This document shows positions 1 through 6,317 of a stretch of 6,336 nucleotides of DNA, piece after piece. Under the pieces are notes generated by a model. That model was not told where the DNA came from, made no database searches, and saw only the letters and a list, made by a program, of their open reading frames with translations. Both the position numbers and the translations under genes were made by a program. How positions within the stretch are numbered: the first letter of the stretch is position 1; each line of letters begins with the position of its first letter. The stretch comes from an uncultured Moraxella sp. (GTDB taxonomy: Bacteria > Pseudomonadota > Gammaproteobacteria > Pseudomonadales > Moraxellaceae). The DNA is taken from assembly GCA_937975585.1 (NCBI GenBank), contig CALJUC010000043.1, positions 1 through 6,336 on the forward strand. The letters are read 5' to 3'.

Positions 1-739
1 GTAAAATATCTGTGCGGCGGCAAGCATACGGGTTACTTAACGCACCAAGCAAACACTGCTGATATAAGTTTACCAAGCTTGGCTGGGTCTTACCAAAATA
101 GAGACTTGGCATCTCACAGATAACATCTTGCCAGCCCTGCGCTTGGATAAACCGATAGCAACGATTTAATGTGCGCCAAATCACCGTGGTATCTTCTCGA
201 TAGCCAATGTATTTTTCAAACAACGCCCGATGTAACAAACTCATCATGCCATACACGCATATTTGAATCAGTTGCTCATGGTGACTAATTGGCTGTTTGT
301 AGCGCGACAATAAGTTGGCAATTCGGCCCTTTTCTGTGGGCTTAGGCTGACTGGCAAGACGATGCCACACACTATGAAAAAACATAATCCCCAGATAATG
401 GGTAGACAATGCCATATCAAGCGCTTGTTGTTGAGTTTCGTTTAAAAAACCGCTTTGGGTTTGGTAGAGTTGGTGCAATTTGACAATCAATGGATTTGCG
501 ACTTTCATCACTTTATCCATTAAGCTTAAGCGTAAGGCATCATCTATAGTCGCATGGGTAAGTTGCTGAACCACAAATTTATACTCAACGAACATATCAG
601 TTAACGATAAACGATTAAAGTCTAATTGCCAATTAACCAAATTTTCGCCACGTTCACCAATCGCCGAAAGATCCGATGCACGTGTGGCCACCACCTTGGT
701 TTCTGCCAAAAAATCTGCTAGTTGTTGATCGTATATCAT
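1..739 (-). CDS. Hypothetical helical protein, C-terminus cut off by the contig edge
   Basis: An open frame runs without a stop from an ATG at 739 to the left edge, giving 246 complete codons. The start follows a good Shine-Dalgarno (AGAGGG on the minus strand, 748-753) at 8 bases. The protein starts MIYDQQLADFLAET, is rich in Leu, Gln and aromatic residues, looks largely alpha-helical, and shows no signal peptide or clear membrane segment. Notable stretches are IWRTLNRCYRF (187-197) and LYQQCLLGALSNPYACRRTDI (225-245). The pattern of a W-x-x-L-x-R-x-Y helix followed by a Y-x-x-x-L-L-x-A-x-x-NPY segment resembles, from memory, the N-terminal helical part of uncharacterised gammaproteobacterial proteins that can carry a C-terminal PilZ (cyclic-di-GMP binding) domain. 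That domain would lie off the contig, so the link is a weak inference. It lies downstream of epmB on the same strand, after a 173-base gap that suggests separate transcription. It is real coding sequence with unknown function. Confidence 0.75.
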   Translation of the reverse strand, partial: MIYDQQLADFLAETKVVATRASDLSAIGERGENLVNWQLDFNRLSLTDMFVEYKFVVQQLTHATIDDALRLSLMDKVMKVANPLIVKLHQLYQTQSGFLNETQQQALDMALSTHYLGIMFFHSVWHRLASQPKPTEKGRIANLLSRYKQPISHHEQLIQICVYGMMSLLHRALFEKYIGYREDTTVIWRTLNRCYRFIQAQGWQDVICEMPSLYFGKTQPSLVNLYQQCLLGALSNPYACRRTDIL

Positions 740-912
740 GGTACACACCCTCTATTCACAAGCGCTCAACCTCACCCCATTGATAGGGACATTTATGAGG
801 AAAGCAACTGAGTAACATAGCATAAAAGCAAAACGCTAACTAACTATTATCGGTTAATTGGTCGATTTTGTTTGATAAACTCAATCAATTATCGAAGTCG
901 TTAAACTTTTTC

Positions 913-1914
913 CTAATTCTCAAAAATATTAATCGGGGTTTTAAACGGTTGATGCGGGGTTTCGCGCACCAGTTTGGGCACCAAATAGCCCGAGCACTTG
1001 GCCAATAACTGCCAATAAATCGCACTCGCTGCGTTATCATCAACATAAAAATGACTGGCGCCTGCCACCTTATCGAGGACATGCAGATAGTAGGGCAATA
1101 CGCCTGCTTGCCAGAGCCGCTCACTTAGGCTGGCAAGCACATCCGCATTATCATTAATGCCTTTGAGTAATACCGTTTGGTTGAGCATGGTGACACCGGC
1201 AAGGCGCGCCCGATTAAGGTAAAAGGCGGTTTCTTCATCAATCTCGTTAGGATGGTTGGCATGAATCACCATGACGATACGACAGCGACTTTGGCTAAGG
1301 CGCTCAAGCAACGCATTATCGAGTCGTTCTGGAATTACCACAGGTACACGTGTGTGCAGACGAATCGTGGTGATTTGTGGTAAATTCTCGATACGTTCCA
1401 AAATCGCAAACAGCCTACGGTCACTTAACGACAGTGGGTCACCCCCACTCAAAATCACCTCATTAATTTGGCTATCTGCCGCGATATAATCACCAATCGC
1501 CTGCCAATCCTCGCGTACTGGCATATTATCGTTATAATCAAAGTGCTGACGAAAGCAGTATCGGCAATGCACCATACACGCGCCCGTGACGGGCAGCAAC
1601 ACACGCGAGGTGTATTTATGAATAATACCTTTTAGCGGATTGCTACTGGCTTCCTCAAGCGGGTCGGTCACGAATCCGGATACTTGCACCGTTTCGGCAA
1701 AGGTTGGCAACACTTGTAGCAACAGCGGGTCGTTGATATCGCCTTTGGTCATCTTTTGAACAAAGCCACGCGGTACTTTTAGTGGAAACGCACCAACTTG
1801 ACGGTCAAAGGCATCAAGCGGCAAATCCAACATTGCCGCCAAAGTCGCATAATCGCTAATCACCTCAGAAAACGCATTTTGCCAGTTTTTTTGTGGCGTT
1901 AAATAGTTTATCAT
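913..1914 (-). CDS. epmB: EF-P beta-lysylation protein EpmB (lysine 2,3-aminomutase)
   Basis: This radical-SAM, PLP-dependent enzyme converts L-alpha-lysine to (R)-beta-lysine, which EpmA then ligates to a lysine of elongation factor P; it acts in the cytosol. From the ATG at 1914 the protein has 333 residues, close to the 342 of E. coli EpmB (YjeK). Visible motifs are the [4Fe-4S]/SAM cluster CMVHCRYC (Cys113, Cys117, Cys120), SGGDP (156-160), and YYLHVLDKVAGASHF near the C-terminus, whose Lys282 is the probable PLP-binding lysine. SGYLVPKL and KTP near the end also match the family. A longer frame from TTG at 1947 adds 11 residues, but they lack family similarity, and a TATAAT at 1956-1961 would place the transcript start almost on that TTG. 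The ATG at 1914 also aligns with the E. coli N-terminus. The gene is divergent from efp, its substrate. Identification is firm; the exact start is likely but not proven. Confidence 0.95.
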   Translation of the reverse strand: MINYLTPQKNWQNAFSEVISDYATLAAMLDLPLDAFDRQVGAFPLKVPRGFVQKMTKGDINDPLLLQVLPTFAETVQVSGFVTDPLEEASSNPLKGIIHKYTSRVLLPVTGACMVHCRYCFRQHFDYNDNMPVREDWQAIGDYIAADSQINEVILSGGDPLSLSDRRLFAILERIENLPQITTIRLHTRVPVVIPERLDNALLERLSQSRCRIVMVIHANHPNEIDEETAFYLNRARLAGVTMLNQTVLLKGINDNADVLASLSERLWQAGVLPYYLHVLDKVAGASHFYVDDNAASAIYWQLLAKCSGYLVPKLVRETPHQPFKTPINIFEN

Positions 1915-1955
1915 ATACAGTTTGTCCGCTTGTCGAAACCAACACAAAGGTGCCT

Positions 1956-1961
1956 ATTATA
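1956..1961 (-). promoter_or_regulatory. Candidate -10 box for epmB in the epmB/efp divergent region
   Basis: Read on the minus strand this is a perfect TATAAT, preceded by GCG. It would start transcription at about 1949, giving epmB a leader of about 35 bases before the ATG at 1914. No good -35 hexamer lies 16-18 bases upstream, so it may be weak or depend on an activator. On the plus strand the overlapping TATTAT (1955-1960) is also a possible -10 for efp, with TTGTCG at 1930-1935 as a poor -35 at a 19-base spacing. TTGACC at 1970-1975 is another possible efp -35 without a good partner. The efp start site is therefore unresolved. Confidence 0.4.
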
Positions 1962-2036
1962 CGCATTTTTTGACCCAGGCAGGCGATTAAAGATTTGAGA
2001 TTTAGCAAGTAAATTATCCCTAACGTAGGAATTATC

Positions 2037-2609
2037 ATGGCAAATTATTCTACCAACGAATTTAAAGCTGGCTTAAAAGTCATGCTAGATGGCAACCCAT
2101 TTACTATCCTAGAAAACGAATACGTTAAACCAGGTAAAGGCCAAGCCTTCAACCGCGTAAAAATGCGTAACCTAAAAACTGGTAAAGTATTAGAAAACAC
2201 CTTCAAATCAGGCGACAGCCTAGAAGGCGCTGACGTTGTTGATACCGAAATGGATTACCTATACAACGATGGTGAGTTCTGGCATTTCATGCACCCAGAA
2301 AGCTTTGAACAGCTACAAGCTGACAAAACAGCGATGGGCGACGCTGCTAAATGGTTAAAAGAAAACAGCAACGAAACTTGTACTATTACCCTATTCAACG
2401 GTGTACCACTAACCGTTTCTGCCCCAAACTTCGTTGAGTTGGTTATCACCGAAACTGACCCAGGTCTAAAAGGCGATACCTCTGGTGGTGGTGGCAAACC
2501 TGCAACCCTAGAAACTGGCGCTGTGGTACGTGTACCATTGTTCGTTCAACAAGGTGAAACCATCAAGGTTGACACCCGTACTGGCGAATACTTGTCACGC
2601 GTACAATAA
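2037..2609 (+). CDS. efp: Translation elongation factor P (EF-P)
   Basis: EF-P binds ribosomes stalled on polyproline stretches, between the P and E sites, and stimulates peptide bond formation. The product has 190 residues, about the usual bacterial length (E. coli 188). Three beta-barrel domains are expected: an N-terminal KOW-like domain (about 1-65), a central OB domain (about 66-128), and a C-terminal OB domain with VETDPGLKGDT-like (here ITETDPGLKGDTSGGGGKP) and RTGEY signatures. The modified loop reads KPGKGQAFNRVK, and Lys34 is at its tip, as in the EpmA/EpmB (beta-lysine) type rather than the arginine-rhamnosylated type. This agrees with divergent epmB next door. The start is supported by TAGGA at 2026-2030, six bases upstream. 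Leucine codons are strikingly biased: 10 of 16 are CTA, with no CTG, CTC or CTT, unlike epmB, which suggests selection for high expression. An intrinsic terminator follows. Identification is certain. Confidence 0.98.
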   Translation: MANYSTNEFKAGLKVMLDGNPFTILENEYVKPGKGQAFNRVKMRNLKTGKVLENTFKSGDSLEGADVVDTEMDYLYNDGEFWHFMHPESFEQLQADKTAMGDAAKWLKENSNETCTITLFNGVPLTVSAPNFVELVITETDPGLKGDTSGGGGKPATLETGAVVRVPLFVQQGETIKVDTRTGEYLSRVQ

Positions 2610-2636
2610 TCGCACGCTCAGCGTTGTGTCAGCACC

Positions 2637-2678
2637 AGACGCTTAGAACTAGATGCTGAGAATTAGACGCTTTGCTAT
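2637..2678. repeat. Degenerate 14-base tandem repeat, about 2.5 copies
   Basis: Three consecutive 14-base units can be read downstream of efp: AGACGCTTAGAACT (2637-2650), AGATGCTGAGAATT (2651-2664) and AGACGCTTTGCTAT (2665-2678). The first two agree at 11 of 14 positions; the third agrees well only over its first 8 bases. The array lies in the 3' untranslated region of efp, directly before the terminator stem. It may be a decayed short duplication; no function is apparent. Confidence 0.45.
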
Positions 2679-2715
2679 CCTGCAACCAATCAATGATTGT
2701 TGCAGGATTTTTTTT
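2677..2715 (+). terminator. Rho-independent terminator of efp
   Basis: A long stem is formed by ATCCTGCAAC plus AAT (with one unpaired C) and ATT plus GTTGCAGGAT, closing a five-base loop (CAATG). Eight consecutive T residues follow at 2708-2715. This is a strong intrinsic terminator, about 70 bases after the efp stop, and isolates efp from the gene at 2864. Confidence 0.9.
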
Positions 2716-2756
2716 GGCTTAACAAATTACCCAAACACCCCCTGTCCGGCTTGGGG

Positions 2757-2762
2757 TATGAT
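2757..2762 (+). promoter_or_regulatory. Weak candidate -10 box for the TelA-family gene
   Basis: TATGAT differs from the -10 consensus at one position and lies about 100 bases upstream of the ATG at 2864, after the efp terminator, where an independent promoter is expected. There is no convincing -35. An imperfect dyad, ACCCC (2737-2741) and GGGGT (2753-2757), abuts it and could be an operator or chance. Evidence is slight. Confidence 0.25.
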
Positions 2763-2863
2763 GGCAACAATAAACAACTATTGAATCCATGCGTTGGGCA
2801 CCCATGCTGTACCACGCGCTTTTTCATCAATAACAACCAATTAAAACGTGACAGGAATTCCCA

Positions 2864-4105
2864 ATGCAAGAATTAACCCCACCTGAGAGCCTGACCAAAT
2901 CTGAACCCATCATTAATTTAGAGCCGCCCGCGCCAGTCGCGACTGTCCCGCAAGACGAAGCTGACCAAATCATCAAGCTTGACCAAACCAAAGTGCCAGA
3001 GCTTGATGCCAAGGTGCAAGAGTTTGTACAAAATATCTTACAGACCCCAGTCAACACCCCAAGCTTTGATGACAAGGTCAACGCCATTCATCAATTGGGC
3101 AATACCGAAATCCGCGCCTCCGCGCAAATCTCCAATCGTATGCTAGATCGTCCTGCCAAAAGCTTGGACAAATCACTGTTTGATGGCTCACCGATTGCCA
3201 AGTCATTGACCGAATTACGCGGGATTGTTGAAGACCTCGACCCAAGCAAACAAGGCTCACTAAGTGGTACGCGAAAGTTTTTAGGCTTGATTCCGGTCGG
3301 TAATAAGGTACAGGACTATTTTCGCAAGTACGAATCCTCGCAGACGCATATCAACAAAATCATCGAAAGCCTGTATAACGGCAAAGATGAGTTACTCAAA
3401 GACAATGCCACCATCGAGCAGGAAAAGGTCAATATGTGGACACTGATGCAGTCTCTACGCCAGTATATCTATGTCGGCAAAAAAATCGATGAGCGCTTAG
3501 AACAACAGATTATAGAACTTGAGGCCACTGACCCAGAAAAAGCGCGGATTGTAAAAGAAGAGATGCTGTTTTATGTGCGTCAAAAGAACATGGACTTTTT
3601 GACCCAACTTGCGGTCAATATCCAAGGCTACTTAGCACTTGATATGATTCGTAAAAACAACCTTGAATTGATTAAAGGCGTGGATCGCGCGACCACGACT
3701 ACTGTGTCTGCCTTGCGTACTGCCGTGATGGTTGCCCAAGCACTTAGCAACCAAAAATTGGTGCTCGACCAAATCAATGCCCTCAACACCACCACTAGCA
3801 GTCTGATTGAATCAACCTCCGCCATGCTCAAACGCCAAACCTCGCAAATTCACGAGCAAGCCAGCACCAGCGGCGTCGAGGTGGCAAAACTGCAAAAAGC
3901 CTTTAACAACATCTATGATACGATGGATGCGATTGACCAATTCAAAGCCCAAGCCCTCGGCAATATGCAGCAGACGATTAACGTACTGACCCAAGAAGTC
4001 GATAAAGCACAAGTGTACTTGGACAAGGCCAATCGTACGACAGCAAATGAGGTCGCACAGACGCTCAATATTGAAGATAAAAAACTGGGCGAGGTCAAAA
4101 TTTAA
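2864..4105 (+). CDS. Toxic anion resistance protein, TelA/KlaA/YaaN family
   Basis: The product has 413 residues and belongs to the TelA family, whose name comes from tellurite resistance on the plasmid kla/tel locus; chromosomal members are common and their biochemical role is unsettled. The first 45 residues or so are acidic and proline-rich, probably disordered. The family core follows: KFLGLIPVGNKVQDYF (138-153), a helix with YESSQTHINKII, then MWTLMQSLRQYIYVGKKID (191-209), and long amphipathic, probably coiled-coil helices through about 390, with the conserved NMDFLTQLAVNIQGYLALD (242-260) and VSALRTAVMVAQALSNQK (281-298). No signal peptide or membrane segment is visible, so a cytosolic or peripheral membrane protein is likely. 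The start has AGGA at 2853-2856, seven bases upstream. The usual partners (XpaC-like or TerD-like proteins) are not in the window, so a role in tellurite resistance should not be assumed. The next gene is 48 bases downstream on the same strand and may be co-transcribed. Confidence 0.92.
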   Translation: MQELTPPESLTKSEPIINLEPPAPVATVPQDEADQIIKLDQTKVPELDAKVQEFVQNILQTPVNTPSFDDKVNAIHQLGNTEIRASAQISNRMLDRPAKSLDKSLFDGSPIAKSLTELRGIVEDLDPSKQGSLSGTRKFLGLIPVGNKVQDYFRKYESSQTHINKIIESLYNGKDELLKDNATIEQEKVNMWTLMQSLRQYIYVGKKIDERLEQQIIELEATDPEKARIVKEEMLFYVRQKNMDFLTQLAVNIQGYLALDMIRKNNLELIKGVDRATTTTVSALRTAVMVAQALSNQKLVLDQINALNTTTSSLIESTSAMLKRQTSQIHEQASTSGVEVAKLQKAFNNIYDTMDAIDQFKAQALGNMQQTINVLTQEVDKAQVYLDKANRTTANEVAQTLNIEDKKLGEVKI

Positions 4106-4153
4106 CCCCTCTATCCCACCCTAACCTTAACAATCAAAATAAAGAGAACAGTC

Positions 4154-4942
4154 ATGACAACCCATAACATCCATAACAATACTGCCTTACTGGCGGACAA
4201 AGTAGCACTCGTCACGGGTGGCGGTTCTGGTATTGGCGAGGCCACGGCTATCGACTTGGCACAACATGGTGCTAAAGTCATCGTCGCCGACTTAAATCTT
4301 GATGCCGCTAAGCGCGTTGCTCAAGCTATAAAAGACGCTGGCGGTGAAGCGACCGCATTCGAGATGGACGCCTCTACCCGTGAAGGTAACAAAGCTGCGG
4401 TTGATTTCGCGGTTCAGACTTATCAGGGCTTACATTTGGCGGTCAATAACGCAGGGATTGGTGGCAAAGCCGGTTATCTAGGAGACATTGACCTTGACGA
4501 ATGGGACAAGGTGATTAACTTAAACCTCAACGGTAATGTCTATGGCTTACATTACCAACTCAAACAGTTCTTAAAACAGCCAAACCCAGAACAGTGTGCG
4601 GTGGTGATGATGTCCTCGATTCACGGTGAAGTCGCTGCGATTGGCAATGCCGCGTACACCGCATCGAAACATGCCCTAAAAGGCGTCGTCAAAAATACGG
4701 CTGCCGAATACGGTAAGCAAGGTATTCGCATCAATGCGGTCGCGCCAGGTTATATCCATACACCGCTAGTTGACAATAACCTACCAAAAGATTCGTTTGA
4801 TGCCTTGGCAAAAAGACACATGCTAGATCGTCTAGGTCAGCCGCAAGAAGTCGCAGCTCTAGTACGTTTCTTATTGTCACCAGAGGCGTCATTCATGACG
4901 GGTGGCTACTATCTGGTTGATGGCGGTTATACCGCCGTGTAA
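4154..4942 (+). CDS. SDR-family NAD(P)-dependent oxidoreductase (substrate unknown)
   Basis: This is a classical short-chain dehydrogenase/reductase of 262 residues, a typical length. The Rossmann nucleotide-binding motif TGGGSGIG is at 21-28. Asp46 at the end of the second beta strand (VIVADLN) favours NAD(H) over NADP(H). NNAG is at 98-101, and the catalytic tetrad can be assigned as Asn124, Ser155 (MSSIHG), Tyr168 and Lys172 (YTASK). INAVAPGYIHTPL (193-205) and the C-terminal MTGGYYLVDGGYTAV are the usual cofactor and C-terminal signatures. The first 13 residues form a short non-conserved extension, but the ATG at 4154 has a purine-rich AGAGA six bases upstream and is preferred. FabG-like, glucose dehydrogenase-like and hydroxybutyrate dehydrogenase-like annotations are all possible, and the sequence alone does not choose. 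It lies 48 bases after the TelA-family gene without an obvious terminator, and a bidirectional terminator follows. Confidence 0.93.
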   Translation: MTTHNIHNNTALLADKVALVTGGGSGIGEATAIDLAQHGAKVIVADLNLDAAKRVAQAIKDAGGEATAFEMDASTREGNKAAVDFAVQTYQGLHLAVNNAGIGGKAGYLGDIDLDEWDKVINLNLNGNVYGLHYQLKQFLKQPNPEQCAVVMMSSIHGEVAAIGNAAYTASKHALKGVVKNTAAEYGKQGIRINAVAPGYIHTPLVDNNLPKDSFDALAKRHMLDRLGQPQEVAALVRFLLSPEASFMTGGYYLVDGGYTAV

Positions 4943-4973
4943 GGTAGTAAACAGCGTTTAAGCGTTTTCAACG

Positions 4974-5006
4974 AAAAAAAGGAGCGTCTAATGATGCTCC
5001 TTTTTT
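4974..5006. terminator. Bidirectional intrinsic terminator between convergent genes
   Basis: Seven A residues (4974-4980), the stem GGAGCGTC / GATGCTCC (4981-4988 and 4993-5000, one G-T wobble on the plus strand), the loop TAAT, then six T residues (5001-5006). The flanking A and T tracts let it work in both directions, ending the SDR gene on the plus strand and the cupin gene on the minus strand. Confidence 0.93.
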
Positions 5007-5038
5007 ATTTAAATCCACATCCATGTAAGACTTTCAAC

Positions 5039-5386
5039 TTATAATGACTTCAAAAAATCGCCATCGATAATCAATAGCTTCACACCCTGCTCACTCTTAG
5101 AACGATGCGAACTCAACGCATCTGAAACAACATAAGACATACCTTGAGTCAAATGATTTTCCTCGCCTGTGGCTAGTTGGTTAGTAAACTCGCCTTCAAG
5201 GCAATAAACGATATGGCCTTCTTCACACCAATGGTCAGCTAGATAACCTTTTGAGTATTCCACTAGGCTTATGCGTAACCCATCAAACTGCAACGTTTGC
5301 CAACAAGCCGTTCCCGTTTCACCTTGGTGGGTAGTTTTCGGGATACTTGACCAATCAATGGTTTGAAATGGTATATTGTGGCTCAT
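5039..5386 (-). CDS. Small single-domain cupin of the DHCW-motif family
   Basis: The product has 115 residues, one small beta-barrel cupin with no signal peptide. The key segment is ADHWCEEGHIVYCLEGE (50-66): the Asp51-His52-Trp53-Cys54 cluster that gives the DHCW-motif cupin family its name, followed by His58, with His52 and His58 as possible metal ligands. The second cupin motif region includes GMSYVVSDALSSHRSKSE (82-99). The biochemical role of the family is not known to me; a metal- or small-ligand-binding role is only inferred from the fold. The start ATG at 5386 has an excellent Shine-Dalgarno, AGAGGGA on the minus strand (5393-5399), six bases away. It lies 63 bases downstream of the purK stop on the same strand and could be read from the purK transcript. 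The gap holds a palindrome but no T-tract terminator for that direction. Confidence 0.88.
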   Translation of the reverse strand: MSHNIPFQTIDWSSIPKTTHQGETGTACWQTLQFDGLRISLVEYSKGYLADHWCEEGHIVYCLEGEFTNQLATGEENHLTQGMSYVVSDALSSHRSKSEQGVKLLIIDGDFLKSL

Positions 5387-5411
5387 GGACTATCCCTCTT
5401 CTTATTTAACC

Positions 5412-5443
5412 TATCGGTCTAAGCTTAGATTTAGCTACCGATA
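5412..5443. repeat. Nested inverted repeat between purK and the cupin gene
   Basis: Outer arms TATCGGT (5412-5418) and ACCGATA (5437-5443) are perfect 7-base inverted repeats. Inside and off-centre is a perfect 12-base palindrome, TCTAAGCTTAGA (5418-5429), which shares one base with the left arm. On the minus strand the structure comes just after the purK stop and 13 bases before the cupin ribosome binding site. No T tract follows on the minus strand, so a standard intrinsic terminator is unlikely. An operator, an RNA hairpin affecting processing or stability, or chance all remain open. Confidence 0.5.
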
Positions 5444-5449
5444 CCCAAT

Positions 5450-6317
5450 TTATTCGGCACCCATTCCTAGTTTATTTGGCAATAGCGCTACCACTTTGGC
5501 AACCGTCGCTTCAAGTTGGCGACTGTCAGTCGGCATCACAGTAATATGACCGATTTTACGGCCTTCGCGTTCTTCTTTATCATAGTTGTGCACATGCACA
5601 CCGTCAACCGCCAGTACTTGTGCCAAATCTGGGTATTGACCAATCACATTCAGCATCACCGATGGTTTGACCACTGATGTGTCACCAAGCGGCAAGCCTG
5701 CCACCGCACGCATATGATTTTCAAATTGGCTACACACTGCACCTTCAATCGACCAGTGTCCTGAATTGTGCACACGAGGCGCGATTTCATTAGCCAATAA
5801 ACCGTCTGGTGTCACAAATAGCTCAAGCGTTAACACACCGACATAGTTTAGATGCTCAAGCAATTTTTTGATATTGTCTTGCGCTTGTTCGGTCAAGTTA
5901 TCGCTATTTGGTGCAGGTACAGTGGTTCTTGCCAAAATACCTTGATGGTGCTCATTTTGTACCAGTGGGTAGTAGCGAATCTCGCCATTTTGACCGCGTA
6001 CCGCAATAATCGACACTTCTCGCAAAAAGTTAATAAACCCTTCAGCAATCAGCGGTGCGTGCTTCGTCGCTTCACCCAGCTCTGCCCAAGCTTCATCAAA
6101 CTGTTCAGCGGTTTTTACCACAAACTGGCCTTTACCATCATAACCGCCACGTGTGGTTTTAAGTACCAATGGCAAGCCCATTTGCTGAGCGGCGGTTTCA
6201 ATATCGGCTTTGCTATTGACCGCCATAAATGGCACGGTTTTGATACCCAGTTCATTGAATAGATTCTTTTCGTTCAAACGATCCTGCGCAATATACAACG
6301 CATTGGCCGGTGGGTAT
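5450..6317 (-). CDS. purK: N5-carboxyaminoimidazole ribonucleotide synthase PurK, N-terminus missing
   Basis: PurK uses ATP and bicarbonate to carboxylate AIR to N5-CAIR, the step before PurE in purine synthesis. About 288 genomic codons are present, from YPPANALYIAQDR to the stop at 5450; comparison with E. coli PurK (355 residues) suggests that roughly 80-100 N-terminal residues, including the first Rossmann-like domain, lie beyond the contig. The ATP-grasp signatures are clear: TTRGGYDGKGQ for the nucleotide loop (minus strand, about 6125-6157), ATP-grasp INFLREVSIIAVRG, and NEIAPRVHNSGHW (about 5753-5791), the metal-binding and PurK-specific block, followed by the C-terminal YDKEEREGRKIGHI. 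The open frame appears to start with GTG at 6334, giving MCSSDL, but that segment is translated adapter and not protein. PurE is expected just off the right edge, by analogy with purEK operons. The identification is certain; the start is absent. Confidence 0.96.

Noticed and set aside
740..912. Search for a terminator or small gene between epmB and the left-edge gene
   Set aside because: Only short AT-rich inverted repeats are present (for example GATAA/TTATC), with no stable GC stem plus T tract and no credible small reading frame. GATAAT on the minus strand (846-851) lacks a fitting -35, so no promoter is called.
2255..2497. An 80-codon minus-strand frame inside efp
   Set aside because: It arises opposite the conserved efp reading frame, its composition is that of a reverse-strand shadow, and it has no recognisable motif.
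3140..4832. The identical 13-base string ATGCTAGATCGTC at 3140-3152 and 4820-4832, considered as a direct repeat
   Set aside because: Both copies are in frame and encode Met-Leu-Asp-Arg within two unrelated conserved proteins; coincidence of codon choice is enough to explain it.
5852..6262. A 136-codon open frame on the plus strand inside purK
   Set aside because: It is antisense to a strongly conserved enzyme, has no family resemblance and no convincing ribosome binding site; it is a shadow frame.
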